In this document: positions 47,997 through 59,108 of the stretch, piece by piece
Position numbering within the stretch: the stretch's first letter is position 1
Layout of the letters: each line of letters begins with the position of its first letter
Source of the DNA: Nymphaea colorata
Lineage: Eukaryota > Streptophyta > Magnoliopsida > Nymphaeales > Nymphaeaceae
Direction of reading: 5' to 3'
NCBI RefSeq assembly: GCF_008831285.2
Contig: NC_045150.1
Coordinates: forward strand, 16,429,362 to 16,493,361
Length of the DNA stretch: 64,000 nucleotides
The notes under the pieces: model-generated
What the model saw: only the letters and a program-made list of their open reading frames with translations
Told to the model about the DNA's origin: nothing
Database searches by the model: none
Translations under genes and position numbers: made by a program

Positions 47997-48740
47997 TTAT
48001 GGGATTGGCTTCATGCACTTTTGCATGCTTAGGAAGAAATAATACTTTCTTTGATATAATGCTAAGCTTCCTTTAAAAATGGTGGCTTAAATTCCTAGGG
48101 AAAAATATAATGAAATTTTTCTACATTCATTTTGGCCCTTATAGGGAGAGGGGTCTTCTATTCAACTAGAAGGGTCATTTTTAGTCCATAGTCCATAACA
48201 CATGGTCCTTTGTTAGAGGGCCTTTACATATGAGATGCTCCAATAACACAATGATTCTCACATCATATAATTCCCATTCTCCTCATTCAATGGTTTTCTG
48301 TTTATAAAATTGGACTTCACAGCAAAACTTACCGGAATTGTACATTTTTGTTCATTCGCCTTGTTGTGCATTATTTTTTTACGGCTTACGGGTTTGGCTT
48401 CGTGCATTTTTGCAGACTTGAAAAGATCAAATATACAATTTTTTTAAGATAACACCAACCCTCCTTTAACATTGGTGGCTTCAATTCCTAGGAAATAAAG
48501 TGATTTTTTTCCTAGAATATTTAATTAGTATGATTTTTATGGTCATTTCTAGTCCATAACACACGGTCTCTTGTTAGGGGCCATTACATTTAACATTCTT
48601 CAATAATGCAATGATACTCATAGCTGATAATTCTCATCCTCCTCATTCAAGGGGATTTTTTTTAGATAAAATTAGACTGCGGCCCAAAACTTACCAGAAT
48701 TATACAATTTTGTTCATTTTGCTGGTTGCACATTTTTTTT
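47997..48740. repeat. Imperfect tandem duplication, about 390-bp period
   Basis: Two units (about 47997-48386 and 48387-48740) share, in order, ttggcttc.tgca.ttttgca, ggtggctt.aattcctagg, agtccataacaca.ggt, attctcat.ctcctcattcaa and aaaacttacc.gaatt. No conserved frame. It lies just downstream of RLK-C. Confidence 0.78.
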
Positions 48741-50384
48741 GGCAGATTTGTGAAATTGTCCGCTGAGGATATATTAAAGCAAAATTTTAGAAAACGAAAA
48801 GGATTTATGTGAACTCAAATTATGGCAATTGAGGTATCCTTACTTGCGAATATGACAGGAACGACGATAATAATGGACAAATTTCCAAGCCTCTTTTGTG
48901 TATCTTTCATTGGGAGTGTGCAAGTTGTTCCACAAGATTAGTAACTCAAATGGCTCATGAACAAAATGCACAAATATGTTAAGCAAATCATTATAAAAGC
49001 CTGTATATGATCAATGCAAGTGACAACACTCAATGACAGCAATCACACACCATTTCCACATCCAACTATTTAGCCTATTGGTAATTGCCGTCTGACCGTT
49101 TTAACTAATCACTAGTTGTGCCCTGGAAATCTTATTGTATATATTGATGTAGTTGAATTATCCTTTTGTCATTCTTCAAGTCTTCTGATGTATCCTTCTT
49201 AGCCCTGCAACCACTTCCTTCATTTCCATTCTCTCGTTTGGAGACTCCCTTGAACACGACAAGCCTATCTCCATGATTGTCACTAGCTGCTCTTTCCTAG
49301 CAGGAGCAGCTGATCTTTCAGTTGCAGTATTGTTGCTTTGGTTTAGAAGACGGCTGTCAATGACATCCGAAATTGTGACTGGAAATGTTTCAGCCACCCA
49401 TTGCCTCAAACTAAAATCCCCATCAAGCTGTTCATCAGTAGGTTTTCTTCTGGTAAACACCTCCAGGAGAAGAATTCCCTAGCCGTAGATATCGGCTTTG
49501 GCCGACACATTTCCAGCCATCACAAATTCTAATTCAACCATACAACAATATTATACATAATTATTAAGCACAATATAATTGGTTAATGCTCATGTATGAC
49601 ACAATTGCATTAATTGGTTTTGGGAGAGAGGCCTGGAAATTAATGGACCTAAGATCAATTGAACCTCCAATCCTGCCTTTCTCTTGTTGTGTTCATATAT
49701 ATACGTCTACAAAAGAATACAAGATTATGATTTAGAACTGAAGTCTTATATATATGATATTCAAGTGCTCTTAAAATAATTCAACATCTATCCAGATTTT
49801 TTCTATGGGGCATGAGAGATTTGTTGAGATTCATTAATTGTGTGGGGCAGTGATTTCACAACAAAAAGGCCTAATTAAACTCATCTTCCTTCTAATTCTT
49901 CTGTGACCTATCTCAAGGTTCTCTTAAATGGCTCCTAAATCGAGTGAATTATTCATTAGTGCCAATTGTTAGCCATTCTAAAGCCATTAGGTGGAAAGCT
50001 ATTTAGGATTAGGATTCTTTTATACAAGAAAGGAAAAAAGTTTATAACTTCTGTTAAAAGAAGAAGATCAATTGAAGATTCTTGTCTGTTGAGGACATGC
50101 AAACAACAGATGTGTACATGAGCACAAAACAATGCAAAAACTAGCATGCAACCCCATAAGCCATACGAAGAACGAATGCATTGTCCATGTAAAATAGTTT
50201 ATCAATGACATTTACATTATTGAGCTAGGAACCACTTGTGCATGTCTTCAGGTATGAACTACCAAATCATGAGGATTAGATGGATCATGGTTGTTTTCAC
50301 ATCAATTAATATATTTATTGATGTCATATTGCAAACCACAAAAGAGTAAAATTAGTTAAACCACAAAAATCAGGATCAAATTAT

Positions 50385-50398
<14 letters not shown>

Positions 50399-50432
<34 letters not shown>
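50399..50432. repeat. (TA)n microsatellite in RLK-C intron
   Basis: A pure TA run preceded by three catacata steps. Confidence 0.93.
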
Positions 50433-50434
<2 letters not shown>

Positions 50435-50649
50435 GAAATCAGTGGGCTACCTATGTTACTGATGACCCTTTTTCATATTTTATGTCCCTAAAAACAACCT
50501 CAATGCTAAAAGCGGTTGTCAAAATGTTGACTATCGTCAATGCATTTTTTTGCAATGTTTTAAACAATACAAAATTAAAAAAAAAAATCTTAGTCAGCTG
50601 ATTTCAATATAAATAAATAAATTGAAGAATATATATATGTATACATATG

Positions 50650-50654
<5 letters not shown>

Positions 50655-50706
<52 letters not shown>
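50655..50706. repeat. Compound (TA)n-(GA)n microsatellite in RLK-C intron
   Basis: A TA run passes directly into a GA run, as at 5340-5373. It adds length to the RLK-C intron (about 1450 bases against about 540 in RLK-A). Confidence 0.93.
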
Positions 50707-50710
<4 letters not shown>

Positions 50711-53010
50711 TCCAATAGGACTGGCAAACCCACCCTCTCTTTTTGTCTCTCTTTATCTCACCTCATCACCTCTCCGGCCCCAACCATGCGATCCCACCTT
50801 CTTTTCCACTTTCTCCCCAAGAGCATTATTGAAGAGAAAGAGAGTGTGTTCACACATGCACACACACGTATAAGAACTCAAAGCCAGGCCAGGTTGACTC
50901 AAGAAACGGTTCAGGCAATTATACTCACACTTCGAGAGACACAAAATTTATAAAAAGACAAAAAATAAGAGATAGTACGCACCTGGTGCAATGTATCCGG
51001 TGGTTCCGAGAGTAGTTATAAGAGTAGAAGAATTCAGACCAACTAGAATCTTTGCAATGCCAAAATCACTGACGTATGCTGTCATGTTCTCATCTAGAAG
51101 CACATTACTTGGCTTCAGATCACAATGAACTATTGTCTCCGAGTAACCATGGTGAAGATATTGTAGAGCACAAGCAACATCAATCATGATATCCAATCCT
51201 TAGAAGAGATTAAAGTGATCGCCATCTGAATGTAGACAGACTTCTAAGCTCCCAAGGGGCATGTATTGGAGAACTAAAGCCTTGAAATCTGCACTGGAGC
51301 AAGATGTGATGACTCTAAGAAGGTTTAGGTGTCTAATTTGGCACATCACATTGCATTCAGTGTCAAAACTTTTTGATGCTCCATCAGATAACAAGTTTAG
51401 GACCTTAATAGCCACTGTTGTTCATCTGTCAAAATTCCTTTATACACTGAACCAAAGCTTCCACTCCCTAGAAAATTTGCATCGCTGAAGTTGTCTGCCG
51501 CTTGAGATAACATTCTGTACGTGATCACTGGGAGGGTGATTCCACAAAATCTTTCAACCTCCTGATCATGTCTCTCCACCCCCCTCTTCCTATATTTTAT
51601 GACAACAATGAGTATCCAAACAATGAGTACAAGTGCAAAGCCCCCACTTGCAAAAAAAATATCAACTTTGATCATGTTGACATTATTGTGCTTCTTCACT
51701 CCATCTGAACATACTGGCAGATGGAATTCGGGAGCTCCACATAGTGCATAATTTCCTACAAATGAATCTATGGAAAGGTTTGCAAATTTTCCACCACTTG
51801 GAATCTTTCCTTCCAATAGATTGAAGGACAAGTCCAAGACCTGGACGTGTTGAAGTTTCTCCAATGATTTTGGTATCTCACCAAAAAGCTTGTTGTGGGA
51901 AAGGTCAATAGCTTCAATGTTTACCATACCATCAAGTCTTTTGGGAATGTGGCCATTAAATGAATTTTTGGAGAGATTCAAATATTCTAGCCTTTGGAGC
52001 CTAAATAAGGTCACAGGCGGCACTCCGCTCAACTGGTTCACAGAGGCATCCATTTTGCCCAATGCAGCCAAATTTCTCACATCTAAAGGAAGCTGACCAG
52101 TGAAAAAATTGTCTTTCAAGTAAAGCCATACGAAATCCTTCAACTCACAAAGGGCAGGAGGGATGGTTGATGAGAAATTGTTTGAATTTAAATACAACTT
52201 ATGTAGATTCGTCAGATTGTTTATAGAGGTCAAGATTGGACCATTGAGTGCATTCATGTCCAAATAGAGATTAGACATGTGGACCAACTAGTAAAATGAG
52301 TCTAGAATTGGACTTTCTAATGCGTTGCCAGAAAGAGATAATGCTTGTATGCTTTTCATTGACACAATATTTGGCTGAATGGGACCCTTTATTTTGTTGA
52401 ATATCAAATCTAAGGAAATTAACTTGGTCAAGTTGGCTAAGGGCAATGGGATGGTACCTTCAATCAGATTAGAAGAAAGGTCAAGTATCCACAAGTGGTT
52501 TAGGCTTCCCAACTGAGGAGGAATGTTCCCCTATAACTGATTTTGACTGATAGTAAACCACTGCAGTATACTGAGATTAGCCAAAGTAACTGGAATGGTG
52601 CCGGTGAGCCTATTACCACGAATGCTTAAGCGCTTGAGTTCTGACAAACTGCCAAGAAACTTTGGGATGCTTCCATAGAATTGGTTATCTCCTGCCAACA
52701 TTTGGAGACCTCGACAATGGCTCAGTGTTTGTGGAATCAACCCTAAAAAATTGTTTTTGCTTATGAAAAGATTTTCTAGCCGAGGGAGGCGACTAAAATC
52801 AATGGGAAGGTGACCATGGAAACTGACCACTCGAGAGATCAAGAACCTGTAAGAAGGTGAGATTGCTGATGTATGGGGAGAGTGTACCTTCAAGTGCCTT
52901 TTTGGAGAGGTTCAGAGCAACTACCCTTTGTGAACCACAACTGCATGAAATTCCATTCCAGTCGCAGAAAGAGATGTTGGAATTCCAATTTGATAACTCC
53001 AATTTGATAA

Positions 53011-53048
53011 CCTTTTTGGAGAGGTTCAGAGCAACTACCCTTTGTGAA
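53011..53048. repeat. Displaced 38-bp copy of RLK-C exon sequence
   Basis: Positions 53011-53048 are identical to 52897-52934 in RLK-C. Next to them caatttgataac is also doubled (52987 and 53001). This replaces the expected signal-peptide region, so it marks the breakpoint that beheaded the gene. Confidence 0.9.
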
Positions 53049-53139
53049 AATTTGTTTTTACCCTCAAAGTTTAAAGTTTAAAAGTGATTTGGTGAACCGG
53101 TTTTTGCAATATTATATAGAATACCGGTGCGAGTCAGTC

Positions 53140-53410
53140 AAATCGAGTATAAATGAGCAAAGTTCCAAAAACTCGAACTCGACTCATTTATTGTTTCGAG
53201 TATAATTGCAACATCGAACTCGACTCATTTATAAAGGAGTTGAGCACAAGTTGAGCTTTTTCGAGCGAGTTTATGTCAAGCCCGAGTCGGCTCGGATCAT
53301 TATGCAGCCCTACCTGTTGGACATTTACAATAGAGCTATTACCAAAGATCAGATCATTGATATTGTTACCAGAATCAGCCCGATTCGGTTCATGGCTCCC
53401 CATACTGCAC
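53140..53410. repeat. Repeat A copy and hAT-like end
   Basis: 53140-53315 is rich in actcgactca/gagttgag words and ends in atgcagcccta, a common terminus of hAT-like miniature elements. 53315-53400 is repeat A (ctgttggacatttaca, gatcagatcattgat, gttaccagaatcagcc), as in the RLK-B upstream region (43716-43790). Confidence 0.55.
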
Positions 53411-53514
53411 TAATCAAGCAACATTTTCATGAATGACGAGAACCGGCACTTACATATTGGTTATCATAGATGACAACCAAAATTAGTTAGTAAAAATAAT
53501 ATAAATAACACATC

Positions 53515-53775
53515 TTTTTTTTTGAAAAAAAAGTAATAAAACAAAAAATAAGTCTGCTAAATAAAACGGCAGAAAAATAATCTTTTTTAAAAAAATGCCA
53601 AAATAAAAAAGGTGGTTTTCCTGTCTTTTTCATTTTTGGCATTTTTCATATTTTCTAAATGTCAATTTGCTTGTTACCATTCTGTAATCTTTAGTTGTTG
53701 CTCATCTTGCCTTATCACTTACTCATTTATCTTATTTCCGTCTAACTTTTAAGATTTTTCATTTTTTTTTTTAAA
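53515..53775. repeat. Dispersed A-rich repeat, reverse orientation (family R1)
   Basis: The reverse complement of this stretch carries the gaaaaatgcc and aaattgacatttagaaa type words of family R1 and the same order of A-rich blocks as at 21715 and 42350. It borders the duplicated block that starts at 53779. Confidence 0.5.
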
Positions 53776-53778
53776 GTT

Positions 53779-54897
53779 AACAGTAGAAATGCTTGTTCTT
53801 TTTTATCAAACCTGTTTCACTTCTTATTTGGCTTAGTAATCAACTGATCAACCATTGTGAAAGCACATAAATTTAAACAGTCGAAGAAAGGAAGGAAAAT
53901 TTGGCAGAAGTCAATAAGAATGTCTTCAAGCTATGCACGATTTGCCACATGAATTTTTAAGATATGCAGTTCATCAGCTGATGTATTCATGCCTTCTCTT
54001 ATTGTTAGATGTCATACGGAAAGTCTGGACGATGCAAAACGTACATGACCTTGAAATTTGACGAATGAAAGCTCCAATCTGATCACATTTTATTTCACTA
54101 AAGAAAAAAGACTTCACTGCTGCAAATAATATAGGGATTTGTTCGAAAGTGATAAGAATAGCTAAAACACTAAATCTAAAACTCTGAATTGATAGGCCAC
54201 CAAAAGTTTCAAAGAATCCCGTCAATTTGGAATTTCAGCCTTAGTTGTAACAGAAAAATATAATTATTAAACTTTTTACTTACTAAACTTTCAACAAACT
54301 AAAATTTTTAACACTTGCTAATAATGTGACATTTGGAAAACTTAAGAATGAAGGAAAAAGATCAAAATTTTAACTTTTTCATGGATTTGCAGAAATTTCC
54401 AGAAACTTTTCTTTTCTTTTTTTTTTGTAAAATATTGTCACAACCAATTTATTGAACAAAGTTTTCAAATCCCAAAGACTGATTGAAATGTTCCAATGCA
54501 AAGGTTCTTAATATTTGTCTCCGATATTTGTGGGCCTAGTTGTTTCCAAGTATGAGACGATAAGGGTAACGATCAAGAGCATAAGTTCATCAAAGGAGAA
54601 AAAGAATAATCCAAACATATTCACTAAGATAGACCCCCACAACACAAGAAGCCCTGGTATAGGTTGAGTCTTTCGGTTGCAACAATGGAAACAATAGGAA
54701 TGAAGTATGTAAAAGTAGAAGAGAGCATACAAAAGAATGAGGAATTAAATCATAATCGAAGCCGACCCCGAAACAGAACCTCAGGGGGTTGAGCGCATTC
54801 CCAATCAGCATTAAAGGGAATTGATTTACAAAAAAACTTGATCACATCTGTATGAAGACTATGGTGAACTCCTTTCGTAGCATCAACGCTTTGTACT
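53779..54897. repeat. Duplicated block E, left copy (interrupted)
   Basis: About 1.1 kb collinear with 61286-62366. Shared words include tcaactgatcaacc, gtcgaagaaagga, aagtctggacgatgcaaaa, gtcacaaccaatttattga and tcagggggt. The block resumes at 59109 after the insertion. On the minus strand both copies keep pieces of a similar hydrophobic frame (CFHC...RKTQPIPG and FFFSFDEL here, FFFSTDEL there). I do not recognise it; it may be part of an unknown gene or element. Confidence 0.82.
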
Positions 54898-57800
54898 TGT
54901 TAACACCCCAAATTTTTCCACATCAGAACTGAAGCGATATCAAAATTTTACAAAAGAATTGTGAAAAATTGTAATTTCAAAGCTAATTTCGAATTTGAAG
55001 AACAATGTAGATTCAATTTAACCCGCGACACAAATCCCAATGCAAGATTACGAGTCCAAACTATGTGCAATTGTCATTTGAAATCCAAATCCAGTTGCAA
55101 ATGTCATTTGAAATCCAAATCCAATTGCAAAATTCAAATTTTGACTTAATTCCAGGAATTGGATCTAATTCAGTCTAGAATGTTACCTGGGACCCACAAG
55201 TGGGCTCCACCTAGCCTGTGTGGTCAAGAGCCCTCCAGGGGTCAAACCCTCCCCCATTTTAAAAAAATAATATATTTTCTCTCAATTAGATGAAGAAAAG
55301 TTATTTTCAAGGAGAAATGAATGAGAAACCTAGGAAAAGAGAGACATTTATGTCTCTCTCTTCTTTAACCAGGTCCTCTTTAAAGAGGAGTGAATTTCCA
55401 AAAAGCATTAACTAGGCTGGTCAAACTCACCTAGTCAATTTCCAAAAAGCAATCCAAGTAGGTTTGACCCAGGTGCACCCGAATGTGGTGCCAATTTCAG
55501 CTAGGTTCGGTCAACTTGGGCTCAGCACAGTCAAAAGGATAAGTCTATCCCATGACCCAATTAGTGGATGAAAATAGACTTTGACCGAATCGAACCCTCT
55601 TTGACTAGACTCTGTCGAAGGACAATTCAGCTCAATTAAGAGCTTTCTTAGCTCAAAATTATCAAATTACCTCAAACAAAGTCAAACTACTCGCAAATGA
55701 GCTTTGACTTGGGTCAATTGGTCGAAATTGATCAATCTAGACAATTTTACCCTTTTATGATCAAATTGAGATTACAGAGCCTAAATTGGTTTATGAAAGA
55801 CATATATATATTTGAATTTGTCAAATATATAAATAAAATACCAAATTAAAATTCAATATTTCAAACCAAAGTTTGATTCAGTTGAAATTCATTTTTAATC
55901 AAGTTATGGATAAAAGTACCCTTTTCGAACCAAATTTGATAGAATTTTTAAATTTTATTCAAATTTAAATTGAATTATTATAATTCAATGGCATTTGAAG
56001 CTTAGTAACTAGGTTTTAACCTAACAAGCTCGATTTCAAACAAAGAAAAAAATAAATAGCACAAAATAAAGGAAAACCCTATGCAAGGTCATTTTGGTTC
56101 GAAATTTTGGTCAAAGTTGGTCAGCTAGGTCTGAACCAATGTTCACCATACCTAGCCCAGCCCACCTAGCTCTTGAAAATGGGCTAAGAATGGTCAATTA
56201 GAGCCATTAAACCCTATTTAACCCATTTTATAAGTCCCCAAGGTCTGAAGCAAGTTCCCAAGGTGAGTTAAGAAGGTGGTTGAGCCTACCTCCTCTTCTA
56301 TATATCTTCTATATAAACCTCCTATTGGCCACCAAGGAGAAGGACGAAAATTTGAAGATTCTATCAAGTTGCTAAAGCAAAGGAGCTAGGAGGGAGAAGC
56401 CAAAGAGGAGAAAGAAGATTCGTCCAAGCCTTCTTCCCCCCCACTCTCCCTCATTTTCTTCTTTTTTCTTCTTCATTCCCTCTGTTCTTTCTATCGAGTT
56501 TGCTAAGTGAGGGTGCTTAAGTGAACCCTTACTTAGGATTTTCATGGAGAGAAGCTCTTTCTTTCCCACTACAAATTTCAGCAAGCGAGCTATTCTTATT
56601 CTAGCTTTGCTAAGCTCGAATCCAAGGTTGGATTCTTGCTTAGGATTGCTCGATTTCGAAAACAAGTGAAGGAGAAGAACAAACATCAAGACCGGCCGCA
56701 AGGTATGTGATTTTAAGTCATTTCTCATATATTTTAGCTTCTTTTTGGTTCATTTTAATTTCAGCAATTCATGCGATGGGTCTATTTTCATTTATTTTAA
56801 GCTTGGAATGATGTCCAGATAGGGGAAACCTACGATTGAATGTACATGTTAATGCATAATGCATGCATATGTCGGTTTTTCTTAAAGATAAACCCATGTA
56901 TCAAGTTTTGAAAAAGGGCCCCAAGGCTACGTCCCTTTCAAAACAACAAGCTTAAAATCATTTCGAATTTTTCACCATGAGAGAATCCCACTGTGAGAGA
57001 GTGATTTTGCTGCAATATATGTGATGAAAATGCCTATTAGGGATGGATACATTCTAATGAATGTGATCAACCCTTGCGTGGCAAAATTATGGATAAATTA
57101 GCTTGAGCATGGTTTTGTTTTCATTCTCATTTGAAGTCATTTGGATTCATGTCTTTCAATTTAATTGATCAAGGGTGGTAGAGCAGATTAGAAACAAGTT
57201 TTCAATTTTCCTACCTTAAAGAACCCAGCCATGAATCGTCATGATTCATGAGTTATGCGGTCCCTTGATTAAAATCCATTTTGAAGAGTAAGATACGTGT
57301 ATATATATACATGTGCAATCTCTTGTTAAAAATCATTTTCCTCTTTTAAAATCGGATTGGAATACGTTTTCAAACTGGTTTTTAAGAAAGGTAATCATTT
57401 TGTTGATTTTCATAGTGCAAGGCTATGAAATCATTTTCATTTTCTTTTTAATTAATTTCAGCAATCCATACGTCAAATGTATGCAAGTTGTTGAAATTAG
57501 ATCACGCTTTATAAGAATTAGCTTAAGAATGTCAAATTTTATATATTTGAGATGTCAATTTTCAGCCACAAAGTGGCTATATTTTGAAGAACAATAAAAA
57601 GGTTATAGCCCTATCTAATCTGCTCTCTAAAAGCCTTTTAAAAATTTCTAATTTCATTCACCAATTTTCAGACTTACATTTGATTAATTGAGTCTCAAGA
57701 ACGCTTCAAAAATTCTAATCTTTGTATCCCTAAAGAACAAGATCAAAAGTATTCTAATAGTCGAAGAAATGAATGGATATTCTAGGACAAGAATCTGCAA

Positions 57801-59108
57801 TTTTGTTTGATTTTGAGGAGAAAGAAAGGTTCTTAGAACTCCATGGCATAAATGAGTACATGTGGCACATGATTTTTGCCAACTTGATGCTTAGTTCGTA
57901 TGGAGTAAAACTGAATTTCATCATTTTTCAAGAGTTGAACACTCTTAGAATCAATATTTTAATTTTAATCCATTTAAGTCAGAATAAAATCTGATGTTTA
58001 AGACAAGTTTGAGGAAGAGAGATGATATCGACATTTCTTTTATATTTTAAAGTTTGATTTCATCCTTATTTGCCTAATTTTTAATTGTTTTGAGTTTCTC
58101 ATCCATGACTCAAGCTTGTGGACGACATCTCTAATTCATGTGCCTAACAATACAATAAGTACATTTAGAGAAAGTCCTACATTTTAATTAAAATCAATCT
58201 TCATGCACAGATTGTATGACATGTGATTGCAATGAATGAATCTTGAGAGATTATGAGAGAGTGAAGAATGTATGTTTTATATGAATGAACCTTGAGAGAT
58301 TATGAGAGGGAGAAGAATGAATGTTTCATATAGTTTCTCTTCTCATTTGATGCATTCACTTTCACTTAAAATCAATCGCACCACGTGTACATTCTCAACA
58401 AGTTAAGTGATTCAACTTTGAGTTGCAAAAAGTGACCAAGTCATATTGCAACAAGAATTTGTAAACTTCACTTAACTTCCAAAGGAAACATAATTCATAA
58501 TTTTGATCCAAGTATGTTTAGAAAACAATATGTTTTCTAACAATTTGGCCCTATGTCCCATCAAAAGAATAAACTCTACACAAGTTTTTAAATATTTTAA
58601 ACCAAATCACATGATTTGGCAAAAGAAGAGTTCAAAGTCAATTTTGATCATAAGATGATCATCATGTCAACTCATGAATTAAATTGAGTTCACAACAAAT
58701 AACTCAATTTCTACATTTCTAAGAATTGTGGATTTCAAATGACACCAAAACAAATGTTTTTAAATCAATTTAAAAACCCTATAATCTTCAAATCAAAGGA
58801 ATCCATTTTCAAAACAAGTTAAAATAACTTATAAACTTTAGGTTTTGAATCCAACAAATCACTTTGGTTTTTGAATCCAAAACCTCAATGCATAAGTATA
58901 TAGGACCTGCATCAATAACTCATACATGATCCAAATGATCCTTAGTCCTTGGTTGAATTACACCTGTTAAAGGCGGCAGGAACGGCTGGACCTCGTACCG
59001 ACGTGCGGATCCCATTTCTGTTAAAAATTTTCCTCAAAACCCCAATTTTAAAAGAATTTTGCTTATTCGCATTTCGACCCCCTTTGAGAAAGGGGTGGGG
59101 TGCAAACA
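54898..59108. mobile_element. Probable solo LTR of a Gypsy-type element, 4.2 kb
   Basis: The insertion begins TGTTAACACCCC and ends GGGTGCAAACA, so it has TG...CA ends. It splits block E. The intact partner at 62330-62345 shows the empty site, and the flanks are gtact (left) and atatt (right), a 5-bp target duplication changed by two transitions. There is no gag-pol coding and no second copy of the ends inside, so this is one long LTR left by recombination between the two LTRs. The opening resembles the TGTAACACCCC start of LTRs of large plant Gypsy (Tekay/Del-like) elements. A TATA box (56309-56318) and a purine-rich leader follow in the middle, as expected for U3-R-U5 read on the plus strand. 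A non-autonomous element is the alternative. Confidence 0.75.
56309..56318 (+). promoter_or_regulatory. TATA box of the solo LTR
   Basis: ctatataaac is followed by a gaagg/gagaag-rich leader, and at about 56700 by a donor-like caaggtatgtg. Position and strand fit the transcription start of the LTR. Confidence 0.45.

Larger units (their letters stand above)
49176..53002 (-). pseudogene. RLK-C: LRR receptor kinase pseudogene, 5' truncated
   Basis: Exon 1 remnant 53002-50983, intron 50982-49529 (GTGCGT...TTAG), exon 2 49528-49176. The signal peptide and first codons are missing; homology starts at ELSNWNSNISFC. Lesions: one-base shift near 52830; stop at 52531-52533; an in-frame loss of about 150 codons of LRRs (junction near 52505); stop at 52288-52290; one-base loss near 51420; stop at 51200; stop at 49479-49481. 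The kinase keeps [26 protein letters not shown] (non-RD), [17 protein letters not shown] and the C-lobe TRRKPTDE. The membrane helix FALVLIVWILIVVIKY is followed by a basic juxtamembrane stretch, as in RLK-A, its closest relative here. It is a decayed subfamily XII receptor; live members sense microbial patterns at the plasma membrane. Confidence 0.92.

Noticed and set aside
56372-56728. 118-codon minus-strand frame in the solo LTR
   Set aside because: It is antisense to the purine-rich leader of the LTR, with biased composition and no recognisable domain.
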